From Panorpa germanica (lineage: Eukaryota > Arthropoda > Insecta > Mecoptera > Panorpidae), in NCBI GenBank assembly GCA_963678705.1, contig OY783220.1:5229001-5293000 (forward strand): a stretch of 64,000 bases of DNA, written 5' to 3'. The notes below the pieces were generated by a model. The model was given only the letters and a program-made list of their open reading frames with translations. It searched no databases and was not told where the DNA came from. A program made the translations under genes and the position numbers. Below, in pieces: positions 10,476-23,520 of this stretch; position 1 is the first letter of the stretch; each line of letters begins with the position of its first letter.

Positions 10476-13343
10476 AAAGTTGTTGATGTTTTCTAAATTC
10501 TCTCTGTTTAGTCCGAGTTGCGACAGACTTTTAAGCGAATGGACGAGTTCGTATACACATATCAGTGTGGACATTTACAGAAAGAAAAAAAATAGTAAAC
10601 ATTTTGGAGTCCTTTGCCATCATATTGAAGATGCGTATAATTTCTTATCATGAAAAAGTTCATTTACAGTTCGGTTTCTCATAGTCGTTCATATGAAATG
10701 TCTATTTTATCGGCTACAAATGGCGAAACCACTCCCACCTATCGGAATACAAATGAAGATAAAATTGATGCGAACTATAATTGAAGTGCAATAGTGAGAG
10801 AAACGTCACAAAACAGGACACTTCACCAAATTGTTTTCTGGGCAAATAGATATACGAATTGTGTAAGTTATCCTTTCACTTTTAAGAGTATATACATAGA
10901 AAGATGAAAGGATATTTTTACTAACAAAGAACTATCTACAATAAAACTAAAAAAATCAGTGGAATTTAGTGTTACTTGCAGGTCTATTGCTTTCTTTTAC
11001 TTTCAAAATATACATGAATTTTTTTTACAAAATAATTTTAATTTGGAATATAATATAATTAATCCTATTTATAAATATGTTTTACATTATCGTTCAAAAT
11101 TTAAATGTGATACCATGAGAAATATTTTGAAATAAGATCACTACCTCCTGTCACTATTGAATAATACTTTAAGTGTAAAAATTTCGGTCAAATTCGTCTT
11201 CTTAAGAGCGTCTCGTTTCCGGTGTCAGTTTGGCCTCTATTTATAACTTTCCAACAAGAAAATCTTTTAACTATAATCACCTTAAAATAGACACAAGAAT
11301 AATATAACAGTTATCCGACAAATTATAATCTTCATTAATTAAAACATGTCATCAACCTGCTCGTTAAGCTCAAATAAATGATAAATTCATTTCGTAATGT
11401 TCTATTGATTGAAACAACAATTATAAATTTAATTAATATGTTTATACAACATTTGAAATATCAAAGCGAAATTAAATGCGAGCTATTAACAGCTTACAAA
11501 ATAAAATGGATTCCAAAAAAAATATTCTTTGATGTTGCATTTAATGTGTCACAGTTTCCGACTTTAGGTGTTGAAAATAAATCAATTTATTTTTACGAGA
11601 TATAATAATAAAATCAAATACATATATTTAGCTGGAGCCTACATATATATATGGTCCATATATATAATGAATAAAAACAATTTAATAATATAAAAGAAAT
11701 TTAAATATGTTGCACCTTGCACCATATCATTTACAATAGTTCAACGAAATAGATAAATTAATATCTTCACTACTCTTCCAAAGAATTCACAAAAAAAAAT
11801 AGTAGAAGCAAATCACATATAACAACATAACAATAAGTATTTTCGACAGTCCTGGGAAACATGTTTTTTTCGAGTTGTTAAGGTTTTGATTTAGGTGTAC
11901 GATATTAAATTAGTCAATTTTATAAATTAGTAAAACCTACTTGAAACGACTTATATAAAGTAATATGGATTGAAATATCATATTCTATTTCTCCTAATTT
12001 TACATTATATTAAAAATATATGTACGATAAAATATTTATACATAATAAAATATAAAAGAATGTTTATTTAAAGACACAATTTTCAAGCAATATCAGGCTC
12101 TTACTTTAAGTACTATAAAATATATGAAGATTTAAGAAAAGACTTTTTCAAGAGAACGATTTTAAAGCCAATTAAATAAGGATTCTATGTTCTCTGAAAC
12201 CATAACACTGTAGCAAATATTATATATATAAATACATATGTAAATATAAACAAACACTAAATGCACTTACATGTAAGGAAGAGCAATTCACAAAAAAACA
12301 TACTATAGTATTTACAGGTGAAAAAATTATGTAAAAGGTAATCTTTTTTATATTAAATAAAACTTTCACAATTTTTCCATAATGAAAATTTTTCTTTTTT
12401 AAATATTAAACGAAATTTCATGACAGTGTATCCAGTGTGATGGTATATGGTTAGTACCAAAACTCTCAAGTTATTTACGTATTTTGTAACTTATTCGGAC
12501 GCTTCAATCCATCACCAAAGTAAGGGATGCCGACGGATAGCGTCTAAGGGAGTCTATGAGAATATCCATAACAGTGCCAGTATAAAAGAATGAAGTAGAC
12601 AAGAGCTGAAGAGCACATTGTATAAATGTGTGGTTATTTTATAGCAAGTCCGCCATAATAGATCAACCGTAGCCCGTAGCATGTAGCTCCAACGTAGCAG
12701 TAGCTGTATCAACGTAGAACTCAATAACGAAACGTGAACTGCGTATAATGGCCATGTTTAGAAAATCACCCGCTTATAAATTGCCACGCTGAAACTGAAG
12801 ATCTTGAAGTTTATACTGATATTCGCGGATTAAAAAATAAATTTACACGCAGACTGGGCCTTATGAATAACGTATGACTATCTGCCTTTGCAAACAAAAC
12901 ATGAAAAAATGTTTTATATTCTGTGAATAATCAGTTTGAATTTTGTTTCAACGTTTGCTTGTAAAATACATTTAAAGCAAAATAGTGACCTTGTACGACT
13001 GTCTTAGGACGATGAAGTATTTCATGTCGTTCAATATTTAAGTCTGCTCGTATAAGGTTATGTACGCATTGTTTAACAATGCTACGCAACATCCTAGAAC
13101 ATTGTATCAGGATACACCCCGCGAAACAGAGTTATATATATTTAATGTTTATTTAACATAAAATTTACCTGTTACGTAACATTATTTGATTAATATAATG
13201 TAAGTATTTTGTAAGTATCAGACATAGATAAAACTTTTATGCAAGATTATATAATGTTACATATTAAATTAATATATTAATTACGGTCTTTTAATATCTT
13301 TTGCATTTATTTAATGACAATGTTACTGTATACTCGTATATAA
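10476..13343. other. Non-coding AT-rich stretch
   Basis: No exon or transposase signal. Contains a CGTAG-rich repeat at 12667-12720 and one copy of the short motif TTACCTGTTACGTAA at 13166. The rest is unremarkable. Confidence 0.5.
12667..12720. repeat. CGTAG/GTAGC-rich repeat, copy 2
   Basis: CCGTAGCCCGTAGCATGTAG followed by AACGTAGCAGTAGCTG. The word usage resembles 3980-4015 and 22806-22870. Confidence 0.4.
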
Positions 13344-13475
13344 GTAACAAAATTATGTTAAAGTTCGGTAAATAACAAAAAGGAATGTTAGGTAAACATT
13401 TTATAAGTTTATGGTTAGTGTTCAGAATTTGTGTATTATTATTAATGCTGAAATTAACAATTGAATACTGCACTT
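13344..13475. repeat. Dispersed repeat family C, copy 1
   Basis: GTAACAAAATTATGTTAAA, then TCGGTAAATAA, then a GTTAGGTAAA block and a CAGAATT...ATACTGCA end. The same series is at 22566-22683. The 22.5-kb copy lies directly downstream of a LINE C-terminal remnant, so this may be a LINE 3' UTR segment. Confidence 0.6.
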
Positions 13476-13690
13476 ACATCGTTATTCACAGATTTCCATC
13501 AAGGGTTAATATAAATACTGCGTATACTCGTACATACAGATAGGCTGGTCTTCTAATTTTATCGTAGAAAAAGAAAGACAACACCATTTCTTATTCTATA
13601 ATACTACAACTAAGTATAGATACACTTATCTAGTAGCTTACATTTCAATAATTACACGCTGTGGTAGTGATTGCTCCAATGAACAATTCT

Positions 13691-13945
13691 ACATGATTAG
13701 GTTACTAGGTCCGAGCAACATTGGCGTCACGGCGATGTTTTCGTGGTTACGAAGTCTCAATTCGTGCTTCGCTGCTATAGTTTTGATTTCTTCTCTGACT
13801 GTGTTAATATTCAGGTCCTTATGTATGTCGTCATTGCGGATATACCACGGTGTATTAACTATTTCTCGCAGAACATTAATTTGGAACGTTTGGATTTCTT
13901 CAGCAGGTTGTTTTCAATGTTTAATTCAGAGCGTCGCCAAATTAG
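13691..13945 (-). pseudogene. Jockey-type non-LTR retrotransposon, C-terminal remnant of ORF2
   Basis: On the minus strand, an open frame from about 13895 down to a TAG at 13694 reads through REIVNTPWYIRNDDIHKDLN and then VREEIKTIAAKHELRLRNH. This is the conserved region downstream of the reverse transcriptase in Jockey-clade elements (the NAPWY...I.xDLxIPTV...RL..HPN pattern). A further related segment (SELNIEN, with an upstream W) lies in another frame at 13905-13945, so there is at least one frameshift. The RT and endonuclease are missing and the piece is a dead fragment. The plus-strand frames over this interval are shadows. Confidence 0.8.
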
Positions 13946-13989
13946 CTAATACATATTTCTGTATTTATGTCAATGACAATACCATATGA

Positions 13990-15087
13990 CATATTGAACA
14001 AACAGAAAAACGCTATTTTTTTAGCATAAGAACCTAATATATTCAGTTGTATAACCCGTATTGAGCAGCTAGACCATTTGAAGGCCGTCATGTCTCTAGT
14101 GTGTGGTCGACCTCATACAAATCCTTAATCCCATACAATGCTGCGCAACATTATTTACCAATGAATACATACGATCTCAAGCTATAATTTTTGAAGTGAT
14201 TTCAAAATTGGCTATCTAATGCATTCTTTGAGTAGTACATAGATCACACGTATTTAATTTTGAGAGTTTATATTTTTATGCAAATGACAAAGTAATTTCT
14301 TTCGAGAAGATTAATTTTATATTAATCAGATTAAGTGTTAAATATAAAATATAAGTAAACAAAGCAAATACTAAATTTTAGTAGCAAAAATAACTACGTG
14401 TTTCTGTAATACAAAAGAGTTTCTTACGTACAAGTATGTATATGCCAAAGATAAAATATTTCTTCGAACTGATTTAAAGAAGGAGGGTTAGGCTTTCCGA
14501 TTATATTTTCGTCACGATTCTGTTTCCTTTCCTCCATTGTTTGCAAAGTGAATTTACTGATGGTTATACATCACTCCTTCGTTACACTTTACACAGCAAT
14601 ATATTGATCAAGTGACTACCATCTGCGCTACTACTGCTGCTGCTGCTGAAAACAATAAAAATCGCCTGGCACTTGTACATAATGACCTGCTCTTCCCCTT
14701 AGTCCCTTTATGCCTCACACACGTTCCACTAATTAAATAAATGCATGGCTCGTCTTTCAAATGTTCAAATATCAAGTGAGATTTACAATGTTGCGGAAAG
14801 ATCAGCCAGCTGAACCGAATAGACATTGTATGAGTATGTTCATGAAGGATTTAGACTGCTAACTTCACAGCGGTTTGTATTGTACAGAAATACATAGCCT
14901 CGAAATAACTAACACATGTAAACTCTAGGACTGTTTCATGCATTTGCAGACAAAATAAAGCCACAGCGGATGGAATAGGAATAGGAAACATACGACAGTG
15001 TGTGTACCAATTATATTGTTAACTTAAAGGCGTAGTAAGACTTTAACTCATTACGAAAATTTAAAAATACAGATACAGACATATATA
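13990..15087. other. No recognisable content
   Basis: AT-rich. A (GCT)n-like run near 14635-14648 encodes nothing convincing on either strand. Confidence 0.5.
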
Positions 15088-15190
15088 TCCCAGAAAACAT
15101 TTGAATATACATTCAAGTACATTGCATATTCTATGTATATACTGTTGTGATGTAAAAAGTACACTGTATGTATGTCATATGTATATACAA
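15088..15190 (+). repeat. Dispersed repeat family D, copy 1
   Basis: TCCCAGAAAACATTTG followed by ATATACAT, GTACATTGCATATTCTATG, TATACTGTTGTGATGTAAAA and CACTGTATGTATGTCATATG. The same series is at 39566-39730 on the + strand and at 57882-58004 on the - strand. It is rich in TATGTATA words and partly palindromic. No coding. Confidence 0.7.
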
Positions 15191-17484
15191 ATGCAAAGGT
15201 ATGTGCGTATTGATGTTAAAGGTATGTACTGTCATGTTTATTTTATGCATATGCAATATATATATATACAGGATATTATATTCACATAATGGAGCATATA
15301 TGAATATACATTTTTTAGTGTAAAAATAAAGACAGTAATATATCGATACATCGTTGACGTATTGTAAATGCTATATTTCAATTTGATAATATCGCCGTTA
15401 AACGTTGCACACCCCTATAAATCGCTAAGGGAGTAGGTTTCCTTGATGTTGGTCAAAATATCTCGGTGTCGTACTACAGCAAGGGTCGAGTTTATGCACA
15501 ATTATATGAATAATATTCTAATGCTTGTTGTTGTGTGTAATTACACCTTAATCTGATATAATTAAGTTGTTGGAACTGGAAGGGTGTTCATATAACGTGT
15601 TGTGTAATATATTAAATTTACTTGTATGAGTATGTGTATTCAAAATCTAACAGGTTATAACACCATGGGGATTGGTTACGTGGAAAACTCACTCAGTCAA
15701 TTTTTATCACAATACATAGATATAATGACATTAATTGAATAAATTCTTCGATAATAAAATAATTGGATACTGAAATGAAATTAATTAATTATAATTTAAT
15801 AATAATTAAAATAATTATGAAATGTGGTTCTGTGATTTGTCCTTATTATAATAGCAGCAAGTCTAAATTTTATATATGTGTACTTATATAAACTTATACA
15901 ACTTTTTAAGGGCTTTAAAACGTCTGACGGAAGTTAGGGTCCACAGGATATACTGAATGATAGTTTTTAACAATATTCTGTTGTAACACATATATAAAAA
16001 AAACCATCATACTTTCACACAGATGACTGAGGTTTTAACATATCTCTTGCACTTGCTACCTGTAAAAGAGTAAGTAAGCATACGTTCTTAAGAACATATA
16101 ACATTATTTATTCTCCTAATTTTAAATTTGCTAAAAAGGCTTAGGTCTGAGGGCTTTGAGATCTAACTCTATTAATACATATGTTTAAAAAACTTCTAAC
16201 TAACCTATTACATATTTTTTAAATTTCTTTGTGTTGAAATTAAAGTTTATGATTTTTTTTATGGCATGGCATTAAAAATTGTGTTTATTTATGTATGTGT
16301 ATGTAATATTATTAATTTTCTTCTTTAAATATATATTACGTACCGATTAATTAGCTATATGTTTGATTGTACTAACAGTGGTTTACAAGAATTAATTACG
16401 TGTAATGTATGCATACTATTTGCTTTATTCTGTTAAAATGTGTAATGATATTAAACAAGGCTTAGTTTAAACATAACTAATTATAATTGCTGTTATTATA
16501 ATATATTTATAATAAATAACGTTGTTCAATCTCCAAATAATTTATAAATATCATTTTATACTAAAAATTAATATCACTGTGATTGGATAAATAATGTATT
16601 TTGGAATTACATTTAAATGCAATAAGCTCTGATAATATATATTATTTCAAACAAATTATTAATAAAAATTTAGTTATGAATCATTATTTAAACATAATCA
16701 CAAAATTAATTGGACCATGAAGCCACTGGTGATTCATCTCGTTGGCTAAATATTTGGTATTTATCATAGAATCTAATTCATTCAATAATTACAATTTACT
16801 GAAATGTTACGCACGTTGTAAAAGTATTTACAGTTAATAAAATATGAGTACACTACATTTATAACCAGTTGGAATTTTATCAATAATTAATTAAAATAGT
16901 TTAATTGTATACAGTTTTATTCGCTAAGTTCTATTCCAGTAAATACACTTATATTTAAGGTTTTATACCATAACAAAAGTTACCTGTTACGTAAACACTG
17001 TAGTCTAAAATACAACGTTTTGTGACATATTTTAGTGCTTTCTGAAAATATATCCACTTTTATATCTTCATGACAATCATTCTTCTGGTGAATGATTCTT
17101 TCTTATTGTATGAACAGCCCCGTCTTAAATACTACCCATTTCTTTCTCTAAAAGATCTGCTCGTACAACTGTATTTATTGTTAAACTTAATAGAGTAAGA
17201 CAATGTATTGAAATATTCTACCATTTAAGTTAGTAAATCTGTATGATCAACATAAAATAACTTTATAGGTATTCTGCTTTTGATAGGTTCTAAAATTATA
17301 CTAAAAGTTTAGAACTAGTAACTTTGTTAAAGCAAAATATGTATTATCTACGAACTGTAACAATTGTAGAAATCAAAAATATATAAATTTGAAGTAACTA
17401 CAAATATTAGTCCATCTCAAATTTTATTTTATTAGTTAATGCTTGTTTTAATTTTCACAAAAATTTTAAATGTGCTGATATTAT
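15191..17484. other. Non-coding AT-rich stretch
   Basis: No exon signal. A segment at 16978-17035 (TTACCTGTTACGTAAACA, then ATACAACGTTTTGTGAC) recurs in part at 23550 and 60196. The rest is very AT-rich. Confidence 0.5.
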
Positions 17485-17568
17485 TTTATATTCTTATCAC
17501 TGAATATCCTCTAAGCAGGACAGATTCTAATAATCTATGGTAATCAAATTAAAAAAATTAAAAAATGT
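17485..17568 (+). repeat. Solo Jockey-like 3' tail
   Basis: CTTATCACTGAATATCC, then GGACAGATTCTAATAATCTAT, then an A-rich run. The 3' UTR of the Jockey fragment at 46291-46376 has CTATCACAGAATGTCC, then AAGATTGTAATAATCTAT and an A-run in the same order. This is therefore an extremely 5'-truncated relative, essentially the tail only. Confidence 0.6.
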
Positions 17569-18534
17569 GCTGGTGTCACTGTTGCTTAAACTAGAGAGTT
17601 AGTATGTCATAACATTGTAGCACTTTTTTATAGTTAAAAATTAAATTGTTTCCTACTAAATAATTAATGCTTTAAAGATTAGAAAAGGTAAAGTTAAGAG
17701 ATATAAAGAATTATCAGTGTATTATCATCCTATACCTGCAATAATCTTTGTTATTATAACAAAATTAAACGAACAATCAGTGAAATTACAAAACATCGAA
17801 GTAGGGGTATTACACTTTTAGTAAACACACAAATGACTATTAAAGGCAGTGAAATCATATTTTTCACATTGAATATCAAATTCTGATTAGATTTTGCTAT
17901 CAGATGAAAGTACAATGAAACCTAATATAATTTGTCAACGCTGCATTTTTCATGGAAAGCGTATTGTGGGAGTTAGCGGTAGTTCAATGATGGTAGTCCG
18001 AGTTGGTACTGGACCGAGTTACTGTGTCGATGTGGAATGTAATTAACCCAATCTAAACGAACAAACTAGACCTGCGAATAGTTCGCTCTCCATGTTCAAC
18101 ATCGTGCTCGTCAATGTTAGGAGTGTGAGAGGTGGTAGAGGGTGACGGAAATGTTGTGGATTGAATAAGGGATGAGACTAAAATTGGTAGTAAATGGGGG
18201 CAGTGCAATAGGGCGGTTTGATGGATATTGTATTGAGTAAAGGCGGTGGTAAATAATGTGGGCTTGAGGACTTTTATTGTGGAAAGGGTTGAATGAAATA
18301 GCAAATCATTTAACCAGTTGGAATGAAAGAGATAACATCATAAGTGATGGTGTTTAATATGAATGACATCATTCCATTGTTGTTTTGACATGTATGTTAT
18401 TGGCTATTAAATTGAAATACAGGAACTTATTAGTTTCAATATGGGCGCACTGTTCACAGTATAATGCACTGACAGTGATAATACTACACTAATGGAGGGT
18501 TATTTAATATATTTTTATAATACTTTACATCAGT
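17569..18534. other. No recognisable content
   Basis: The interval 17950-18310 is somewhat less AT-rich but has no homology I recognise. The 83-codon minus-strand frame in it has the S/T/H/P-rich composition of a random frame. Confidence 0.4.
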
Positions 18535-18600
18535 AAGGGTGGTCGCACACTGAGAACATGACCCGCTTTTTTAATATATCATAAATAAAAATGAACCTAA
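18535..18600 (+). mobile_element. Single transposon-like terminus (AAGGGTGGTCGCACACTG)
   Basis: AAGGGTGGTCGCACACTGAG resembles both TIRs of the small element at 45416-45557 (AAGAGTGGCTGCACACTGG and AAGAGTGGTCGTACACTGG). I could not find the partner end downstream, so this is probably a broken relative. Confidence 0.5.
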
Positions 18601-18988
18601 AGAATTTGATTTTTCAATTCTAGTTTTGTCAAACACTGTTCACAGTTAACTAAAGAAAAATTCAACTGAGATATTATGCTTAGTTAAGCTACAGTTATGT
18701 TCGGCTCAAACAAAAATCAGAGTATCAATCAAGGAGTTATAATAAACCTGAGTTAACTAAGATAAAATTGAACAACCGTTGGTTGAAAAACAAAATTCCC
18801 GGCTAGAAATTGCTCGAATAAAATCAAATATATTTAGTTTTTTCATGAAACTATCTAATTATTTAATAAAATATAAATTTTTGTATAAATAATCAATATC
18901 CAACATTTTTTTAACTTCTTTGTCAAATAGTCGTATTTTCTACCGTGACGGCTAAACAATTAGGCCTCATTCCCAATCAATGTTATTT

Positions 18989-19243
18989 AAATTACGTTTT
19001 CATTTAATATTTTAATCTAGATTTCAGGTTTTCAGAATAAGCATTCCTTGTCACATTCGTGTTTTAATTTGAGTTTAGTTAATTTAGTGTAAATTTTGAC
19101 AATAATTAAAATTACTGTTTTTAATAAGAATTAGTAATGAATATTGTTTTTACATCTTTATTTTTAACAAATTGTATTATTTTTAACACATTTCTTAATA
19201 GTGCATTTTGACAAATTGCCTCATTTTGGAGTTTATAATATTG
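18989..19243. repeat. Dispersed repeat family B, copy 2
   Basis: Collinear partner of 7499-7750. The best-conserved core is about 100 bp at 19015-19100, with lower identity after it. Confidence 0.75.
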
Positions 19244-21804
19244 GTTAAATTTAACCTTAACAAATGTTGTATATTTTTTGTATTCATTATTATGCAATAG
19301 TAATTTAGTTATTTTATTTTATTCTATGTAAATAGCAGTTGTATTTACTATTTAATTAATCTATTTTATGCCATTAATGGACATCTACATTATACGTAAC
19401 TAAATTCAGTTCTTATTTACATCTTTTTCCTCTACATGTTTCTGTTCTCTTTCTGTTTTGTTTTCTTCTAAGCAGTAGTTGATACAATTCAGCAGATTTC
19501 TCTTAGACCCTAAGATATTTGTCCCAACCACTAATAAAAAGGTATTGCAAAAAAACTGTTTTTGGTCGCCATTTTACTAAGATGGCACCGCGCACAGATA
19601 TCTCCTGCGGAATTTTTATTAGGACTACCTGACTCAAGGTCGTTCTTCTCAAGATTCATATTACGATTTAAGATTTGCCTGAGCCTAATATAATATTAAT
19701 CATAGAGGGTTAGCAACAGTAAATTTCATAAAATAAAACGACATTACACGAGGCAGTTTCTTCATTAGTAAAAGTGGTGATATATTAATATTCCATTATA
19801 TTAGTATTTCGTATTAAGTATTCATATGTTACCTCCACCCCACGACGTGCTAATGCTGATTACTTCGTTCTCTAGGATGAACTTCAAAGGGCTTACCTGT
19901 AATCAAAAGAGAAAAAACATTTATAAAATATGTCTCATATCATAAAGCTACCTCAAAGAAACAAGTGAGTCACACAGAGAATAATAAACGTATGTTTTGG
20001 AGGTACTACTTCTAGTTCTTTGGAATATTCTTAGCACTTCTAGTACGTATGTAGTAAGATCTAAGAGCTCTAAAAGTGTCTTTGTACGTGAAATATATGT
20101 ATAAAATATTCATGTAACAAAAAAAAAAAAAAATTGAAATAAAAGACGTTGTATCATTTAAATAGAAGTTTCAAAATCACGAATTAAGACTAAGTACGTT
20201 CAATTAGCGGAAAAGCTGGCAAATACAGTAAATTAGACTAATTGGCAATTAAACTAAACTATTCATTTTATCGAAAAAATATTAATTGATATGATTATAT
20301 ACCTTAATAGGTTTAGAAATCATTGAATCATTGTTTCAATTTTCTGAAAAGTGCATTTTACTTTGGATATATGCTACATACTATATTCAAAGTAATATTC
20401 CGGTAAGCCTTAAGTTGAGGTGGAGGTGAAAACGTTACTAAAATATAATACATTTTCTTTTAAAAGTTTAATTTATCTTTCATTACTGAATTAGATAAAC
20501 AATTAAATGAAATTTATTATTTGAAAAAGAAAACAAAAAAAACTTCAGCAATCAAAAAATATGGTAAAATAACGAAAAGCAAATATAATTATACTGGTGG
20601 ATAAAAGTATATCATTTGACACACCAGCGCCAGCGCCATAGCGGCAGGAATTCTAAATAAAATTATTAAAACATCTACAAATATTTGTAGAACGATCAAC
20701 ATTCACTTCCTCAGCATCGTTATAAACCACATGCAATATCATCAAGTTTTTAACTCTCCTAATGATCCTATTGTCGTATTCATAGACTTCTCTCTCTCTC
20801 CCTCTCTATCCCATCATTAGATATTATGTTGAATGATTCGACAGCCCTTAAAAAATAAATGAAAAAAATCTACATCCCTTATTTTTTACCATTACCTTTA
20901 AATCTCTTATAAAAAACAATCCGTCAGACCATGCATTTTTTAGACAAAAAAGGATTTTAAACCCTTCGATTTTACAACATCCTTTTTTACCATGTTTGGT
21001 TTATTGCTCCTTGGTGGGGATGAAAAGTCTTTATTCTCGTATAGGGGATTTATGTTACGATAGAAAAAACCTCCAAAATTATTGAAAACTCCTAAAAAAT
21101 AAATAATAACGAAATGAAAATATCATTGGAAAAGTTTTTATTTTAAATACGCACATACTTAAATTTAATTCCGTTTCTCTGAAATTGGTTAAGAATCAAA
21201 TGTAGACTGTTGCAGTTAACAAAAACTCCATATATATATATATATCTAGAATCCCACATATATTTATATATATAATGTAAATTATTTTCCATATTTTCAA
21301 TTTACTGTAGAAGTCTGAATATTTCATATATTTTTATAATATTATAAAAGTTGAATCTAATAAAGCACTTCTTAGAAATCGGAACTTTTTCAACATAATC
21401 ATCAGCGCAGCATTGCTCTGCTCTACTGAATCAGTTACGCGGATATTTATGAAAACATTTCCATGTTTATCTCAGTGATGTTTAAAGTTAGGTTACTTTT
21501 TTTTTAAATTTAACTTCAGAAAAGTTTTTTGATATATCACGTCATTTACAACATCTGAGAGATACTAATTGAAATGTTAATGAAACAAAACATTACGTCA
21601 AACACACGCAGGTAATTAATACAGTACAAAACAATTAATTAATTAAAAAAATATATTTTCAAAATAATGGGACTTCTTATTCAGGTAAGCAAGAAAGGAA
21701 CCAGCTACGAAATGAAAGAAAAAGACCCAATTGTTTCTTTAATTGGTGATTTTTAATGTCTCTTGTATTTATTTAATAACAATGTAACAAAATTCACCCA
21801 AATT
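19244..21804. other. Non-coding stretch with simple repeats
   Basis: A poly-A run near 20119-20132, a CT microsatellite near 20790-20807 and a TA run near 21232-21245. No exon, transposase or RT motif seen. Confidence 0.5.
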
Positions 21805-22475
21805 ATAAGAGTAGAGGATATGAAAGAACAGCAAGAGGGAAGTATGAAAGAAAGGAAAGAATAATTTGAAAAGAATGGAATGGAGAGAAAGAGAGTGGCA
21901 GGAAGAAGGGTAGAAGAGGAACCAGGTATAGAAAATTATGGGAAAGTGGGAAGCCAGAGTATATGAGGGGAAATAAGAGTGTCCTGAAGAATGTTAAAAG
22001 AAAGGCGAGATTTAGATTGGGGAACGAGGAAAATGGAAGTAGATACTGGGTGAACGGAGAAGAAAGAAAGTGCAGAGTTTGCAAAAGAGAGGTGTAGACA
22101 GGTGGGCAGCAGTAGGAAGATGGAGCAGTTATTTAAAGGGGGTAAGCAAGGGAACAGATATATGGCAGAAATAATTAGAAACAGGAAGGCTGAAGCTAGT
22201 TAAATGTGTTTGAATGTCCATAAACAGAAGGTTTATGTCTGTAATAGAGTGATAGAGGTAAAAGGCTGGAGAAGTGAAAATGAAGTCTGAAAGGAAGAAA
22301 GAATAGCGCAAAGATAATAGAGGGTTTGTCGAGAGGAGACAAGGAAGGCAAGAGGTGAGAGACGGAGATACAGCGAAGAAGGAAAAAGGAATAGGAAATA
22401 TGAAGAGAAAGAGTCAAGAGAAGAAGAAGCAGAAAGTACTTTTGGAAGTAGTAAAAGTCTAGAATAGTTTAAGTT
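21805..22475 (+). pseudogene. Purine-rich LINE, C-terminal remnant 1
   Basis: Strongly A/G-biased plus strand. At about 21996-22093 one frame reads KARFRLGNEENGSRYWVN and then CRVCKREV before a stop. The pattern (RFRLGNE...YW...C-x2-C...H...C) is the C-terminal zinc-binding region of some insect non-LTR retrotransposons. Upstream and downstream frames are broken by many stops. The pyrimidine-rich minus-strand frames here are shadows. It is followed by GTAAAACCGAAAGGCACAC near 22521, which looks like a LINE 3' end. Clade uncertain, perhaps R1-like. Confidence 0.7.
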
Positions 22476-22565
22476 TAATTTCATTTATATGAAATGTATT
22501 AGGAAATATAATAATGTAGATTGTAAAACCGAAAGGCACACAATTAATATAATAATAAATAAAAT

Positions 22566-22683
22566 GTAACAAAATTATGTTAAACATCGGCAAATAATAT
22601 AACTTAACATTAGGTAAAAAATAGTTACGTTTACGTTTTGTGTTTAGACAGAATTCATTGCATAAATCAAACATAGTACTGCA
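22566..22683. repeat. Dispersed repeat family C, copy 2
   Basis: Partner of 13344-13475: GTAACAAAATTATGTTAAA, TCGGCAAATAA, TTAGGTAAAAA and a terminal TACTGCA. It directly follows the LINE 3' tail ending near 22564. Confidence 0.6.
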
Positions 22684-22805
22684 TAATATATATGTAGCAC
22701 AGTTTAAGAAGCACTGGTCAGAGTTTTATGTGAGCACAGATCCCACTTCACGTATCGTTGAGTTTACAGATGGTGGAAACGAACTCGTAGTACTTATATA
22801 ACCAT

Positions 22806-22870
22806 ACCGTAGCACATCGTAGCCGAGCTACGGCGTCTGCCTACATTTGTAGTCCATGAGACCTACGCGT
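22806..22870. repeat. CGTAG/CTACG-rich repeat, copy 3
   Basis: ACCGTAGCACATCGTAG followed by CCGAGCTACGGCG and CTACATTTGTAG. It contains a short palindrome (CGTAGC...GCTACG). Confidence 0.45.
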
Positions 22871-23136
22871 ACAACTTATCTCCTCAGAGCTTACTTTTTT
22901 TTAATATCCATGACTCTCTGTTAAAATATGTGTATTTTCAAAAAGTTTTATATAAATAATTTTTTATATTTATTTTTCACTACATACTCGCACACACATA
23001 CATACTTTCGCATGCGGGTTGTTGTACTCATAGTTAGCAAACTGAATAAATAAAACGAAAAATAGAATTTAAAAAACGATAAAAAATTGTTTTTACCTAT
23101 ATAATTCGTAGCAATATATTCATTGCCTTCATAGTA

Positions 23137-23520
23137 AGGGAGGATAAAGGATGGAAAAAGAAATGAGGAGACGTTGGAAATGAAGAAGAGGATGAAAGAC
23201 AATGAAACAAAAGGGGAAAAAAGGTAAAGGAGTAGGGAAGGAGAATAGCAAAAAGACGGCGATTGAGGCACAGTTTGATGCAATGGAAATACAATAGAAT
23301 TCCAGACAGTTTCAGGAAAAGAAAGAATAGATCTAATTCATTATGGATGGCGAAGCAGAGGAGGTCGCAATAAGAAACGAGAAAAAAGGAAAGAAGTAGG
23401 GAATGAGGTTTTTAGAAACAATCAATCAAGGAAATGTTTAAGACGATATGCAATGTAAATTATTGTTATTGTAAACGGGCGGTGGCACTAAGAAGCTCGA
23501 CAAATTATAATAAAAAATTC
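23137..23520 (+). pseudogene. Purine-rich LINE, C-terminal remnant 2
   Basis: An A/G-rich plus strand with lysine, glutamate and arginine codons, similar in composition and position to remnants 1 and 3. It ends with TTATTGTAAACGGGCGGTGG, GCACTAAGAAGCTCGAC and an AATTATAATAAAAAA tail, a typical non-LTR 3' end. No clear zinc motif survives. The 111- and 65-codon minus-strand frames over it are antisense shadows. Confidence 0.5.

Noticed and set aside
10599-10625. TTTTGGAGTCCTTTGCCATCAT similar to the start of the Jockey RT fragment at 37070
   Set aside because: The match is only about 20 bp, and the following sequence does not continue the RT frame.
13693-13989. 98-codon plus-strand frame, the longest on that strand in the area
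   Set aside because: The minus strand over the same interval encodes a recognisable Jockey C-terminus, so this is its shadow.
18053-18304. 83-codon minus-strand frame rich in Ser, Thr, Pro and His
   Set aside because: Composition bias from a G-rich plus strand; no recognisable motif or exon borders.
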